64,000 bases of DNA from Maea johnstoni. Its lineage: Eukaryota; Annelida; Polychaeta; Spionida; Magelonidae. The translations under genes were made by a program, and so were the position numbers. The stretch lies in NCBI GenBank assembly GCA_963942565.1, contig OZ012685.1:52698128-52762127 (forward strand). The letters run 5' to 3'. Position 1 is the stretch's first letter. Each line of letters begins with the position of its first letter. A model generated the notes under the pieces. That model was not told the origin of the DNA, did not search any database, and saw only the letters and a program-made list of their open reading frames with translations. Positions 47,182-60,224 of the stretch are shown piece after piece.

Positions 47182-49078
47182 ATGCTAAAAATAGTCTTAT
47201 TACATCCAGTTTAAAGAAGTATTCTTTTAGTTGCATTATCCAAATGTTGGGGAAGTTGAAAGCATGTTTCAAGGATCCTACATGGGCTTATTATGCTTAA
47301 CATATTGATTTCCCCCTCAGTGAATTTGGCCCAGATTAAAAATGGAAGCCTTTTGAAGCTTAATGGAGTCTTTAGCTCGCAGCGAGCTGGAACTTTGCCT
47401 TATATGGTGTCATTCAAGGGTCAGGGAATGGTCCAAGGGAACTGGGAAGAGCCTTAATTAAATGAAGCGTGTGATGTCATGTTGTTATATCTAGAATTAG
47501 CATCAATTATTCAGCGCTGACAATGGACCATATTGTGTACGTTCACGATCGGAAGCGCTCACTTAGCAGGAGACCTCCCCTCACGCCATTCCTCTTGTAC
47601 CGGCACCTGATGCTCTCCTTCACGTTATTACAAGTACATGGGACTTTGGCTGCTGCTTAGATTACTACTGTATAACTGGTTAACTATCCTTGTCTGGGCG
47701 AAGAGATCGAGAAAGCATCTGTTTGTGATATAGGAATGTAGGAGTGTTTCATAGACTTTTGCATGTCCAAAGTGTGGTACAAAGTACATACTACTAATAA
47801 AATAAACCCTATATATTTACAAATTTTGCAGTTTTCTGGGTGTCCAAATGACACGCTGGACGCATAGGCGGCTAAGCCCCTGTAGGAGTGTTGAAGACTT
47901 AGGTGTCAAGTCATAACACAAGTCCGGGATTTAGAAGCTAGCTGTCCAAAATTGACAATTGTAAAATATTTGGCCATCCAATTTTTTTGAGGGAGACCGC
48001 TTATAACCATAACCATGTATTTCCTTAATGAAATAAGGCATAATATCCTTGTACATAGGAATTGTTTTGAGGTCAAAAATGAAATTTAATTTTTAGAACT
48101 TTCAAAAAGATTTTGGCATCCTGAGGGGTGATTTTTGAGTGTTTGGGTTTTCAAATGATGCCCAGATGCCCTGCTGGCTAAGACTACATGCTGCTTATTT
48201 TCTTTACCCTAGTGGTGGCACCTATAATGTCAACTGCATGGATGCTGCCATACAGTCTTAGTCAAGAATCCTCAGTATAATCAGCAATGCTCTGAATCAT
48301 CCCATTTTCACCTTTATGGTAGATCTGCCAAAAAATTGATTGAATGATTTATAATAAATAATTGACATGTGGAACAGATATGGTGTGTAAATGGTGACTG
48401 AAAAAACCAGCTGTTGATGGAACTAGTAATTTAAGGAATGGTGCCCTTCCCTGTACAAGTAGCAGGAGAGCAAGGAGGGGTTTTGTAAATTATATCTTTT
48501 TCTGCTGAAAAGAAAAGATGTTTCCACCATCATCCTTTTTGATAGAGCAAGATTTTTACCAGATCTGGTTCCAATCCCATTGCTGCAAAACATAAGGGAA
48601 CTTTCCTAAGAAAGTGTTTGTGGAAATACTTTTCTGTGGGTGTTTTTTACAGACAGATATATCCCTTAATCGTTTCTGATATAGCATTGAAGAATAACTT
48701 TTCCAATTTAGATTATTAGTGAATTAAATATCTAGATATAGGGCAATGCCTTACTGAGTTAAGTTGGCACTTGAAATAAACTTCTGTTTGTTTACCTATG
48801 GCCTATTTTTTTACCATTTTGTTTTTCACAATAGATGAATGCCTCAGCTCAAGGATTGTAAGTCAAAGTTTAAAAGCTACATGTTATTGCCTCAGGTTTC
48901 TTTGCTGCTAGCTCATGCTGTGATAGAATTTGGAACTAAACTTATTTTCTCCTTAGAACAGTACTGAATGACATGATTGTCACGTGTAGATTGTGTCAGA
49001 GTTGAAACCAGAACCTAACCCATGCTGTTGTTGGTCTTTCCTTTTCTAAGTCTGCACCCAGCATGTTCATCTGCTATG
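47182..49078. other. Non-coding stretch
   Basis: Holds a decayed reverse copy of the hAT-like family F1 (about 47927-48187) and otherwise unique AT-rich DNA. I see no gene. Confidence 0.5.
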
Positions 49079-49560
49079 TTAACACTTATAGTGCTGAGGC
49101 TACTTTCTTCCAAAGCGCATAGACACAAAGATTTTAAAAAACCATCTTTACCCTGTCATGTTGGTATTCATTAGATAGCTCTCGCTGAGTACTCTCAGAT
49201 GAGTACCCGTATGTCAAGATTTCATTCACTTTTTTTAGGTTTTTTACATTATTTTGTGTTGGCCAAATTAGTCACCAGCAGCATAAGGCTTAACCTACTT
49301 CGATGTTGTGGCCCAACCAGCCACCTGTTGTACATACTAAGGCGTAAGTTTTTGTGGTTTTGAATATAGTGTTAGCATGTAGGTCAGGCCCATTACACTA
49401 TGCCACTAGTTTCTTACTATTTTCATTTGTCTTACTTAGGCATAACAACTGCCTCCCATTACCCAGTACTTAACCCTTCCAATGCTAAGGCTACTTTTGT
49501 CCAAAGTACAAGAACGTGAAGATTTTGATAAACATCTAAACCCTGTCATGTTGGTATGCA
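49079..49560 (-). mobile_element. Family A MITE (49079-49293) and a truncated one (about 49470-49560)
   Basis: The first has borders TTAACACTTATAGTGCTGAG and CAGCATAAGGCTTAA. The second keeps only the left part up to CATGTTGGTATG. Confidence 0.8.
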
Positions 49561-49777
49561 CATACTGCATACAGTGTAGATACGGATGAAGGCAGCACCA
49601 GTGATTTGATGCTCATAATCTTCTAGGATTTGTGTTCAGTTCCGATAATCTTCACCTTGCCCGGTGCCTATAAAGTGAACTATTAGTACACACAGGAAAG
49701 AGTTTCATGGAAATAGATTTAGCAGCTTGCTTGGCCTAAGCCTAGCTACCAGATCTTACTGTAAAGTTTACAAAGAA

Positions 49778-50535
49778 GGTTTGGAAAACATTTAGAAGTT
49801 AGATTTTACAGGCAAAATCAAGGTTTGAAAAACATTTGAAAGTTAGGTTTTACAGGCAAAATCAAGGTTTGGAAAACATTTGGAAGTTAGGTTTTACAGG
49901 CAAAATCAAGGTTTGGAAACATTTGGAAGGTAGATTTTACAGGTAAAATCAAGGTTTGGAAAACATTTGGAAGTTAGGTTTTACAGGTAAAATCAAGGTT
50001 TGAAAAACATTTGGAAGTTAGGTTTTACAGGCAAAATCAAGGTTTGTAAAACATTTGGAAGTTAGGTTTTACAGGCAAAATCAAGGTTTGGAAAACATTT
50101 GGAAGTTAGGTTTTACAGGCAAAATCAAGGTTTGGAAAACATTTGGAAGTTAGATTTTACAGGCAAAATCAAGGTTAGGAAACATTTGGAAGTTAGTTTT
50201 TACAGGCAAAATCAAGGTTTGGAAAACATTTGGAAGTTAGTAATTACAGGCGAAATCAAGGTTTGGAAAACATTTGGAAGTTAGTTTTTACAGGCAAAAT
50301 CAAGGTTAGGAAACATTTGGAAGTTAGTTTTTACAGGCAAGATCAAGGTTTGGAAACATTTGGAAGTTAGTTTTTACAGGCAAGATCAAGGTTTGGAAAC
50401 ATTTGGAAGTTAGATTTTACAGGCAAAATCAAGGTTTGGAAACATTTGGAAGTTAGATTTTACAGACAAAATCAAGGTTTGGAAACATTTGGAAGTTAGA
50501 TTTTACAGACAAAATCAAGGTTTGGAAACATTTGG
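49778..50535. repeat. 44-bp minisatellite, about 17 units
   Basis: The unit contains TTACAGGCAAAATCAAGGTT and TGGAAAACATTTGGAAGTTA. Units differ by point changes and by one base in the A run. Frames running through it are artefacts. Confidence 0.95.
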
Positions 50536-50621
50536 GAGGGAGATAATACTTATATTGACACGTCTTATTCTCCCTTACGTATGTTGTTCCCTCAAGTATG
50601 TTGTATTTGATTACCAAGTTA

Positions 50622-51593
50622 TAGGGCAGTCATCGATACGCCTCACATCGATGTACCGACAATTGCAGTCAATCGATGACTGCAATCTTGCCATCTCGAT
50701 GCATTAATCAATGCATCGAGATGGCAAAAAAAAAAGAAAAACTTACATACTTACCGCCGCAAAACTGCGAAGAGTGCTGCGGCCGTTGATCGGTCCCCAC
50801 GTGTGGGAGCCGCCATGTTGTTTACATAGTGGTGACTTGCAGCACTTTCCTTTTGCAGTGCAATAGGAAGTGTTTATAGTGAGGCAAGCCACTAATGAAA
50901 GAACGGAAATTCACGATCAGTTTCGTGAATATCCGTTGCAGCGGAATTGGCGAACAATTACGATCAATGGTACATTATTCACCGTTCGTAAACAATGTGG
51001 CTGATGTGATTGTTTGGTATGACGAACAATTACGATCAATGGTACGTAATTCACCGTTCGTGAACAATGTGGCTGATGTGATTGTTGATGTAGGTAAATG
51101 TTGAAATGATGTTTATTAAATGTTTGCAGGCGCTGGGTATTAAATAATAAGTAATATAAACGAATATATATATACATACAGATATTTTATTCTCATAAAC
51201 ACTTAAACACTGCCAATATTTGATTTTCAAAATAAAGATTATGGGTTTGGTTTTAGTGAATTTTTTCTCTCTGCTGTGTGTGTATTTGAATACTCAGCCC
51301 TTAGTAAAGTATATTGCCGGAATAGTCTCCTAATGAGGATAAAGTTATGCAGTTTTACAAAAGTACCCTCCCTGCAGGGTGTAAGATCATAGGTTTAAAC
51401 CTTGAAATAAATCATACATATGTCATACTGTTTTGAATTTCAAACTACCTACTTACTACCTACTACCTACTATTTGGTTACATGCTAAAGAATTCATGGG
51501 CATATATCAATGTATCGTATCGAAATAATCGAAATCGAAAAAGGAATATCAATTAATCGAATCGACATTTTTTTTTAAACAATGACAGCCCTA
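50622..51593 (+). mobile_element. 972-bp hAT element, non-autonomous, perfect 8-bp duplication
   Basis: Ends TAGGGCAGTCATCGATACG and AATGACAGCCCTA are inverted, with flanks CCAAGTTA at 50614-50621 and 51594-51601. Two hairpins stand just inside the left end (50662-50686 and 50688-50727, the latter with 18-bp perfect arms). About 50940-51090 has a 70-bp tandem duplication (ACAATTACGATCAATGGTAC). Many ATCGAT words lie near both ends. No hAT transposase frame. Confidence 0.9.
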
Positions 51594-51681
51594 CCAAGTT
51601 ATTATCTGAAGTATTTTGCAGCCAGGTAATAACTCCTAGAGGAGCTCTAGAACATGGATGAGTTAGAAACTGGCCTGTCGC

Positions 51682-52017
51682 CAGGATCTTATTCTTAGCC
51701 AGGATTTATAAACTGGGTGCCAAAAACTGCCCATTGTAAAATCTTTTGGCATCCTATTTTTCAATTGAGACCACAATATACTCATATTACACCACAAAAA
51801 TGAATATACTTAATGATATAAGCAGGATATAAGGCATAACATCCTTATACAATGCCATGGGATTGATATGGGGATGAGAACATTTCAATTATATATATGA
51901 AAAAAACATATTAAGCAATTTCCTACAAATAAATTAGGGTGTCCTGAGGAGTGCTTTTTGAGGGTTTGGGTATCCAAATGACACCCATACACCCTGCTAG
52001 TGCTTGCTAAGACTATG
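51682..52017 (-). mobile_element. hAT-like MITE family F1
   Basis: Reverse copy. Flanks CCTGTCGC and CCTGTCAC match 7 of 8. Confidence 0.8.
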
Positions 52018-52189
52018 CCTGTCACAATTTAGCCTTCGCAGAAACAGTAATGAATAGTGACAATAGGATAAACAGAATTGCAAATCCATATCCCACACAT
52101 GTGGGCACAGGGCGGTCCTGTACGCCAGGTCCATGAGATCAAAGCATGGCAGGGCGTGGTATTGATTTAAGCCACTGTTGTTTACATTC

Positions 52190-52565
52190 TGTTTGCATCA
52201 GTTTGCTCCTCCGAAAGAGGTAGCCTGGTTTCCAGGCCAAGTTAGGTTTAATGCTTTGCCACCACTACGACAGGATAGGCGTGATGTCTCTCTCTACCTA
52301 TAGATGGCAGCACAGTTTCCAGAAGTTACAGTTTGCTCCTCGAAAAGAGGTAGCCTGTTTAGGTTTAATTCTATGACACCACTACTACAGGATAAGTGTG
52401 ATGTCTCTCTCGACCTATAGATGGCAGCATGGTTTTCAGAAGCTGCAGTTCGAAGCTGAGACTACATCTCAAGTGTGTCCCCCTTGAGGATCTACTCAGA
52501 ACTTAACCTGGAGTGAAATCAACTCAGGTTAGTTCAGTGAGACTAAGGAAAGAGCCAGATAACAC
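52190..52565 (+). repeat. Dispersed repeat with CTCF-like core, tandemly doubled
   Basis: A unit of about 120 bp (GATAGGCGTGATGTCTCTCT, then CCTATAGATGGCAGCACAG) occurs twice here and once at 56285-56525, where the same 3' part (GTGAAATCAACTCA, GAGGAAAGAGCCA) follows. Confidence 0.8.
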
Positions 52566-53517
52566 AGACTTGTAGCAAGTCTAGGAAAGAGGAGGAGGAG
52601 GAGGAGGAGGGATAGGAGGAGCGGGGCTGAGGCTAGATGGTAATGAAATATTCAGCCCATGTAGATCCTGCGTGGAAAGTAACTAATCCGGTAAAGTAGG
52701 GGGGGGGGGGGGGGGGGGATGCCGGGCCGCTGCAGGAACACAATCAATACTCATCGTTACAGGAGAGGAGAGGAGGCGCTGGCATTGACAATATTGACGG
52801 GGAGGAATCAGAACCATCAGGACCAGGCTGCTGACTTACACTAAATTACTTAGCTTCAGCTGGAGAATGCATACCCTAAAGACAGGGTTTGTTTACATGC
52901 AACCACCTCTGTGTTTATAGGCACTAGCCAACCCCCAACCCCCCCCCCCCCCCCCCCCCCCCCCCCGTGGATAGCACGATATGAGTTATAATACATGCTA
53001 GAATGGCATGTATTATTTATCATGGATTTGATGATTTAATAAAAAAAAACTTCAATCGTTGTTGCATTGTTTGCATACTTATTGGTATTTGTGCCATTTT
53101 CTATATAAAAGTTTGTAGTGTTCAGAAAATTAGCCTGCCCATTAGGGCAAGTGCAAACTAATATGTGCTTGCCTGAAAGCCATTTTTTTCAAAAGTTCAC
53201 TTGCCAGGGCAAGTAATTATGTCGGTGCCTGGTAGATACTCAGTAGTCAGTATCCTGATGCCTGTGCTGCCACCTATAGTTGAGCAGGGCTTGACCTTGC
53301 CCATTGCCCAATGGTTCAAATTAACAAGTCAAGCATGCAATAAGTTTGCCAAGCTAGACTATTTTAATTTGAGGATGTGGGCTGACAACCCCCTTGTCAT
53401 GTCCAGGGAAAAATCTTTATTTGAAAAAAAGGATACTTAGTTTACTCCATATCAGAGTTAAAACTTAAACCCACTGATAGAAAAAACAATTTTGCTAAAT
53501 GTTCACAGATTGGCTGG

Positions 53518-54183
53518 CAGTGTCTTAGCCAGGCTTTCAGAAGTGCCTGTCCAAAACAACAATACCTAAATTTCTCCCTGTCCAAATTCAGGTACTTCGA
53601 AACCTTATTCCAACTACATCTATAGCCTATTGTGTCAAAAAGGGCAATTTACACTTCAGCCATGTCCTATCAGGGCTCGACATTGGTGCTTGCCCCATTG
53701 CCCCGGGCAAGTAGAATTTGTAAATTATAGCTGTGGGGCAAGTGAAAACTGCATCTTGCTTGCCCCACTGGAAAAGAATATTTTGTATATTTCAGGTTTA
53801 CTTTTGAGAATGTGTATAAGTTTTGTGGTCTACCTTCCAAGCTTGTCCTAGAAAATATGCTTTCACATGCCAGAACCATGTTCTACTTCGTTTTAAATGA
53901 AATATTATAAAATGATTATATACAATTTTTCAAGGGCAAGTGAAAGTTGGAGTAGGGCAAGTGAATATTGAATCTCACTTGCCCTACGGGGCAAGTTGCT
54001 GCAAAAGTTAACGTCGTGTCCTGCCTATATAGAAGATGATTTTTCAGAAGAATATTTGGTTTTTACTCCCAAAAAGTCAAAATTGAAAATTCTTCATAAA
54101 AGCAATTGCCTGTCCAAAATGGAGTTTTTCTGGATACTGCCTGTCCTAAAGACTGGCTGAACGGGTCCTGGCTAAGTCCTTGA
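53518..54183 (+). mobile_element. Family F2 element (hAT-like) hosting a nested insertion
   Basis: Starts CAGTGTCTTAGCCAGG and ends CCTGGCTAAGTCCTTGA. Flanks TTGGCTGG and ATGGCTGG match 7 of 8. It is interrupted by 53671-54023. An uninterrupted relative lies at about 54490-54770. Confidence 0.75.
53671..54023 (+). mobile_element. 353-bp element with GGGCAAGT motifs nested in 53518-54183
   Basis: Ends CAGGGCTCGACATTGG and AACGTCGTGTCCTG are inverted. The flanks are CCTAT at 53666-53670 and 54024-54028, a perfect 5-bp duplication. It is the same family as 45788-46144. Confidence 0.85.
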
Positions 54184-54489
54184 ATGGCTGGGCAATCTAA
54201 CTTGGTGGCAAGCGACATGATTTTGGATGCAACATGCCTTGCTGGATTACCCGGAAAATACCTGATAATTTTAGTGGTTGTTGAATATCAAGCCCTGTTT
54301 AGGAGTAGCATATATGATACACCTATTTTACTGTTCATGAGAGCAAGGATAGATGGAATTAAAGTTATTTCAAACACATCCCAATCAGTTTGCTATGAAT
54401 ATTATAATCAGAGCCCTAATGACTTGTTTCATATCACTGGTATAATGATGGGGAGATGTTAGTTTATACAGGCCAGCTAGCAGCCTGTA

Positions 54490-54775
54490 GGGTCTTAGCC
54501 ATTTTAAAATGCCTGTCACAAACAGCAATCCAAAATTTCTGCCTGTCCAGATTTAGCCACACATCTACTTCAAATCTTTATACCAACTATATAAAAAGGG
54601 AAGATTACACTTCAGTCATAGAAAATTGTTTGTTAGGAGAATAGGAAAATTTTCATACCCAAAAAGTCATTAAAATTGAAAATTCTTAGTTAATTATACA
54701 TGTCCAAAAGGAAGGTTTTCAGGAAACTGCCTGTCCAAAAGACAGGCAGGAAGTGTCCTGGTTAAGTCCCTGGGT
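54490..54775 (+). mobile_element. Family F2 element without nested insertion
   Basis: Runs AGGGTCTTAGCCATTTTAAA to AGTGTCCTGGTTAAGTCCC. The interior aligns to 53518-54183 on both sides of the nested site. Confidence 0.7.
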
Positions 54776-55074
54776 GTAGGTTGATTGAGACTAGCTAGCA
54801 GCCAGGGCTAGGTTGAATGAACGTCTGGCACATACATGATTGAGCTTATTATTTGATGGATGGACATTCTGTGGATGTAAGGATTCCCTCCTGGAGCCTG
54901 CTGCCCTGTGTTGCTGTGATGAGGGGATTTAGCTGGGTTCACCATGAGACTGGCAATGAGCTGACTCACCCAGGCTACTGGACCAATAGATATAGGAAGG
55001 TGTAGAAGTGGAATATTGTGACTACGAGAGAGAATAGGTGATGAATGTCAATGAAGAAAATAGGTGGTCTCCCA

Positions 55075-55384
55075 CAGGGTCCTAGCCAGGATTTAGAGAA
55101 ACTGGGTCCTCAAAGTTGGCAATTGTAAAATTTTAGCGTGTCCCAATTTTCAATGGAGACCTCAGTATACTCGGATTAAATTCATAAACATGTATTTACT
55201 TCTTGAAATTTAAGGCATAATATACCTACAGAATGTCATGGTAATTGTATGATACTGAAAATATCAATTATATGCCTGAAATTGGCATTTTCAAAAATTT
55301 CTCCCCCAAAATTTGGGTGTCCCAAGTGTTGATTTTTGTACTTAGGGTGTCCAACAACCTCACACCCTGCTGTCTAAGACTATG
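55075..55384 (-). mobile_element. hAT-like MITE family F1
   Basis: Flanks GTCTCCCA and GTCACCCA match 7 of 8. Starts CAGGGTCCTAGCCAGG and ends CTAAGACTATG. Confidence 0.8.
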
Positions 55385-55593
55385 GTCACCCACTTGCCCT
55401 AGGTAACAAACAGTACATATTTTTTGGGAAACATACAATTGAAATTAGGTGGCAAAGATGAAATAAGATCACTCAAAGTATAAGTAGCAGATGTAATATA
55501 TATTATTAACATCATGTATGTAGCAGAAGAGGCCTTACAGTACCCGAAGTCAGCAAATACAAGATCTGTATAGCTTAAAAAGATACTCAATTC

Positions 55594-55969
55594 TAGGGTT
55601 GGGAATCAGTTGCAATTTCTTGATCAATAATCAGTTGCAGCCATCAGAACAATTATCGATTATAATCAGTTCTTTGCACTTTTTCAGTAATCGGGTACTA
55701 GGGATCTAGAGCGTAAAACTAAGTGATAGTCTATGACAATTCAATTGCTTGTTATAAGCACCCACTCTAACTTCGTTTTGAAGTGTTTTTGGAGCTTAGT
55801 TTTGTTGCAAGAAAGCTGACAACTTGCCTGTCATTTAGTTCTATTTTTTCGTTGCTAGGTGTCACCTTTTCCGATTATTATTGATTGCCAATTTAGTAAT
55901 CGATAAATCAGTAAAAAGATTAAGCAACTTATTGATTATCGATTATAATCGATGATCAGTCTGACACTA
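55594..55969 (+). mobile_element. 376-bp hAT MITE, perfect 8-bp duplication
   Basis: Flanked by CTCAATTC at 55586-55593 and 55970-55977. Starts TAGGGTTGGGAATCAG and ends ATCAGTCTGACACTA. ATCGAT-rich stretches lie inside both ends. A second copy is at 60629-61001. Confidence 0.9.
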
Positions 55970-56014
55970 CTCAATTCTTGGTGATCAGAAGCTTCTCAGG
56001 GCCTTCCAAACTTG

Positions 56015-56256
56015 AAACATATCTTAGGGCAGTCCTGTTGGTCTCGTGGTAAGACGCTTCCCTTCATCCGCAGACGACCCGGTTTGATTCCCGGTACGGG
56101 CGTGGAAAAAGGAAATTTATTTCCTTGCTGCTTACCAGTGCTTCGAAGGGCACCTAAACCGTCAGTCCAGTCGGCCAAGAGCCTTGGTAGCTCATGTTTC
56201 TTGCAAATGATATTATACCGACTTAAAATAAAGATTACATTTTACATTTACATTTA
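56015..56256 (+). mobile_element. tRNA-derived SINE
   Basis: The head has pol III boxes: an A-box-like GTTGGTCTCGTGGTAAGACG and a B box GGTTTGATTCC near 56091-56101, close to GGTTCGATTCC. A tRNA-unrelated body and a tail of AAATAAAGATTACATTTTAC repeats follow. The extra body and tail show that this is a SINE and not a tRNA gene. Confidence 0.8.
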
Positions 56257-56284
56257 ATATTGTCAAAAACGGTGTCCATCACTG

Positions 56285-56525
56285 GGATCTCTTGCCTGGT
56301 TCTCAGGCTGAGTTGAGTATGGTGCCATGCCCCCACCACTACAAGATAGGTGTGATGTCTCTCTCAACCTATAGATGGCAGCACAGTTTTCAGAAGTTGC
56401 AGTTTGGAACTCACTATTACACATTACAGCTCAAGTGTGTTTCCCTTGAGAATTGATTTATTCAGAAATAACCTTGGAGTGAAATCAACTCAATGAGACT
56501 GAGGAAAGAGCCAAATAACATAGGT
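56285..56525 (+). repeat. Dispersed repeat with CTCF-like core, single copy
   Basis: Matches 52190-52565, including CCTATAGATGGCAGCACAG. Confidence 0.8.
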
Positions 56526-56595
56526 TCTCTAGCCACATGCTCACATACCATACTAACTGCCCTTCATTGTGCATAGCTGCTGCCTGCTGGTAGTA

Positions 56596-56807
56596 TTAAC
56601 CATTATGTTACTGGTGGATAATTTAGCCAATACAAAATAATGCAAAAAAACTTTTTAAATCCGAAACCCTGGCACATGGGTACTCACCTGAGAATACTCG
56701 GCAAGAGCATTTTAATGAATACCAATATGACAGGGTTAAGATGGTTTTCAAAAATCTTTGGGTCCTTGTGCTTTGGGCGAAATTAACCTTAGTATTAGAA
56801 TGGTTAG
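56596..56807 (+). mobile_element. TTAA-flanked MITE family A (diverged)
   Basis: Left border TTAACCATTATGTTACTGG. The right has drifted to GTATTAGAATGGTTAGG. Confidence 0.75.
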
Positions 56808-57966
56808 GAAAGGAAGCAGGGTTTGACTTTTGGAGTGGACTGAGAGTAATTCCCTAGCACTATTTTAGGTGGGCAATTGGAACAAAATGTGAGAATGCCC
56901 TATGGCCAACCTCACATTTCAGACTTAGTTCACAATGAATTCCATTAAATATATTAGTGCACTTAGCCGCTTGCAACAATTTTGAAAGAATTTTTTTGGT
57001 CACACTCACCATAGAATGCCTTTTCTAATGATCTACAGAACCATACCACATGTGCTACTTGCAGATGTCAGTGTCAAACTTCTTTGGACATTACAAATAT
57101 TTACATAACCTGCTCAAATGATACCCATACTTGCATCAACTGGCACCTCTTTCATTTTTTTGTCCTATATTTATCCCATTATTATGAATATGAATTGGCC
57201 ATTATAGTCTTTGGTAGGGATAGTCCAATAAATCAGACATTCCAATTAATTGTTCATTTTACTTCTGATTTTGATGATCGATTGCAATATTATAAGATAA
57301 ATTATTTTTATGAAAAAATAAATTGTATCTAGAAACAACCTAGAAATACACCACTTAAGCCTGCACAATCTTAATTAATATCCAGCAGTTCTGTAACAAG
57401 TAAAATTAAGGATTAAAGTGGTATTTGAAGAGAGTTAGATTTATAGCTCCTTCACAAAAATGGAGCCAAGAACCCTTGAACAAGCCAAGACTATCAAAGG
57501 AAAACTGCACATATACAACTTTGATTATTAATCGATCATCGGTCGTTCAGATGGACCGATGGTCGATCTTGAAAATTGTGACCAATTCCGAACTTATAAA
57601 TACATGTTTTGGGTTGTAATCTGAGTATATTGTGGTCTCCCTTGAAAAACAGGATGCCAAAAGTTTCACAATGAGCAATTTTGGGCACCCAGTTTCTAAT
57701 TCCTGGCAAAGACCCTTTTAAGGTGAGTGGTGTTCTGTTAATGGTGGTTGTGCCCTGACTGATGACATTCACGGCGATGCGATGCTCATGCTGTGCCGCT
57801 GCTGACAAGGACAGGTTGAAAATGAAGAGTTATGGCAACTCCACAACCTGTTTCCATGGCAGCCAGGGATTGCAGACCTCTTTTGTCCCTATCTTCAGCC
57901 TATCACATGTGTGTTAGTGCTGATGGTACACCTCATTGTCTATCTCTCTGTCTGTTTCTCTCTGTC

Positions 57967-58104
<138 letters not shown>

Positions 58105-58310
58105 AAAAATGCTCTGAGAGGCATTTTGGGGTACTTTTAGGTAGAAACGTCCATTTACAAACTCAATGTCTGCTTGCAACATCACAAGGTTCCAGGGGCA
58201 AGTGCCCCTAAACGACCATCAAGGTCAATCCCTACCTACTGTACGCAGAAATGCATTTTAAAAGTGAACATCCTTGCATCATATTTAAAGATCAAATGAA
58301 TCGTGCAAGC

Positions 58311-58615
58311 CAGGGTCTTAGCCAGGATTGAAAATCTTTGTGCTCAAAATTGGCAATTGGGGCATCCTTTTTTTCAAGGGAAACCACAATGTACCCAAAT
58401 TACAACCATAAACATGTATTTTCTTAATGAAATGAGGCAGAATGTTCAAATTCAATGGCATGGGAATGATATTGAGGTCAAAAAATAAATAATATACTTG
58501 AAATTGACATTTTAAGAAACTCCTCTCAAACATTTTTTTGGGACTACTGAAGATTGATTTTAGAGGGTTTAGGTGTCCAAATGACACCCAGACAACCTAC
58601 CGGGCTAAGACTAAG
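58311..58615 (-). mobile_element. hAT-like MITE family F1 inserted at the edge of another element
   Basis: Flanks GTGCAAGC and GTGCAGGC match 7 of 8. The right flank overlaps the CAGGCCACGACATAAG end of a GGGCAAGT-family relic (58619 onward). A further half copy of F1 (58738-58977) splits that relic. Confidence 0.75.
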
Positions 58616-59317
58616 GTGCAGGCCACGACATAAGTACTTACCTGTACATTTGATGCACAGAATGGGCAAACATGAACAATACTCATTTTTGTATAAAAAA
58701 AATTGAGGAATTACCCATATTGCATCAACTAGCACCTCTAGACATCCAAATATTTCTGTTGGTCATTTCTTAAAATGTCAATTTCAAGCATATAATTGAG
58801 GTTTTTCCAACTTAAAATAATTCCCTTACATTGAATAAGGATATTATATCAGATTTCAATAATTAAATGTTTGTTGTTGTAATCAGAGTATAGTGTGGTC
58901 TTCCGTGACAAATAAGATGCCCCAAAGTTTTACAATTGCTAATTTTGGGCACCCAGTTTCCAAATCCTGGCTAAGAACCTGCCCATAGCTATGTAAACAA
59001 TGCAACAGAATTTAAAAAAAATGGTTTTCAAATGATAAATAATACATGCCATTCTAGCATATGTTATAACTAAGTTAAGTTGGGCAAGTAAAAATCATCT
59101 AAATAAATACTTGCTGGCGTGGTAGGTTAGTTCTGAAATTATGTTGGTGTCTGGTGTGTTTATTTCAATCTGAAAAATATACATTATTCCTATTCTTTGA
59201 TAGGAAGAAAAATCATTTGGAGTTTATTTATTTTTGTTTTTGCCATTGAGTAAATATGGCAGCACCATAGCCCAATCCCTAGTTACTTAGGTAATGGTTG
59301 TCCAAAGCATCATGTAA

Positions 59318-59565
59318 GTCAGTATAGTTAACATGTCGATCCCTAGATGGCAGCACCACATCATAGGAGCATGCTGCATGGTGGACCTGCTTTGTGTGTT
59401 ACCGTGGTATCCTGTTAGTGTATGGTTATGGATGGCCAAAGGGTCATGTTTTCCTCAGTATAGTTAACATGTCAATCCCTAGATGGCAGCACCACATGGC
59501 TGTCAGTAGCAGACTGCATGGTGGACCTACTATGTGCGTTACTGTGGTATCTAGTATGGTACACA
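59318..59565 (+). repeat. 137-bp tandem duplication with CTCF-like cores
   Basis: CAGTATAGTTAACATGTC followed by ATCCCTAGATGGCAGCACCA occurs at about 59320 and 59457. Downstream words (GCATGGTGGACCT, TGTGGTATC) also repeat. Confidence 0.85.
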
Positions 59566-60224
59566 CGCCTCAGTAAGGATAAATGCAACCTGCTGCGGGC
59601 ATGGTAACAGTTTGCTAAGTGATGAGCAAAATTGTTGCCCCTGGCAACCAAACATGACATTAGCCCCTGACTGATTGTGTGTCTGTGATAATGGGTGGGC
59701 AACGACTCATCAGAAGAAAGAGCCTGAACTGAGTTACGGTTTATGTTCACCTAGGGATTAACTTTAACGGTTTGGTTGTTCAAGGAGCATATGCTCATAG
59801 ATCATGTAATTTTGCGACCAGATGTCAAATCATAGGAGCCAAGTTTGGGAATTGTCATATCAATTATCAATAGGAGAATTTTTAAGAATTTTTTTTAAAT
59901 TTATTTCTTCTTATTTTACCTAATAGTGCCCCAAAATGTATATGAGAGCACATTTTCCATAAGTTTCTGGGGGAGCATTGTTTAGAACTATGATCGATGA
60001 AAAGTCATTGGTTCATTCAGGAATTTTTTTTAAGGATAAGGCATTGATAGATACATTTAATGATTTGTTGGCCGAGTTCTCAACAACATTTTCAAACTGT
60101 CTCAAATAATTTCTTATAGTATGTAAGCCCCTAAAACATACTGTTTGTTTCCCATAACAGCACTAAGAATTATAGGTTAGGTACTAGGTAGGTAGGGATT
60201 CTTTTTAGTATGCAGGTAACTGCT

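Noticed and set aside
47515-47570. Possible REST/NRSF-like site (CAGCGCTGACAATGGACC)
   Set aside because: The half-site order and spacing do not match the REST consensus.
50099-50707. Repetitive frames (FYRQNQGLENIWK-type)
   Set aside because: They translate the 44-bp minisatellite.
56035-56110. Possible tRNA gene
   Set aside because: The pol III boxes are imperfect and the sequence continues into a SINE body and a repeat tail.
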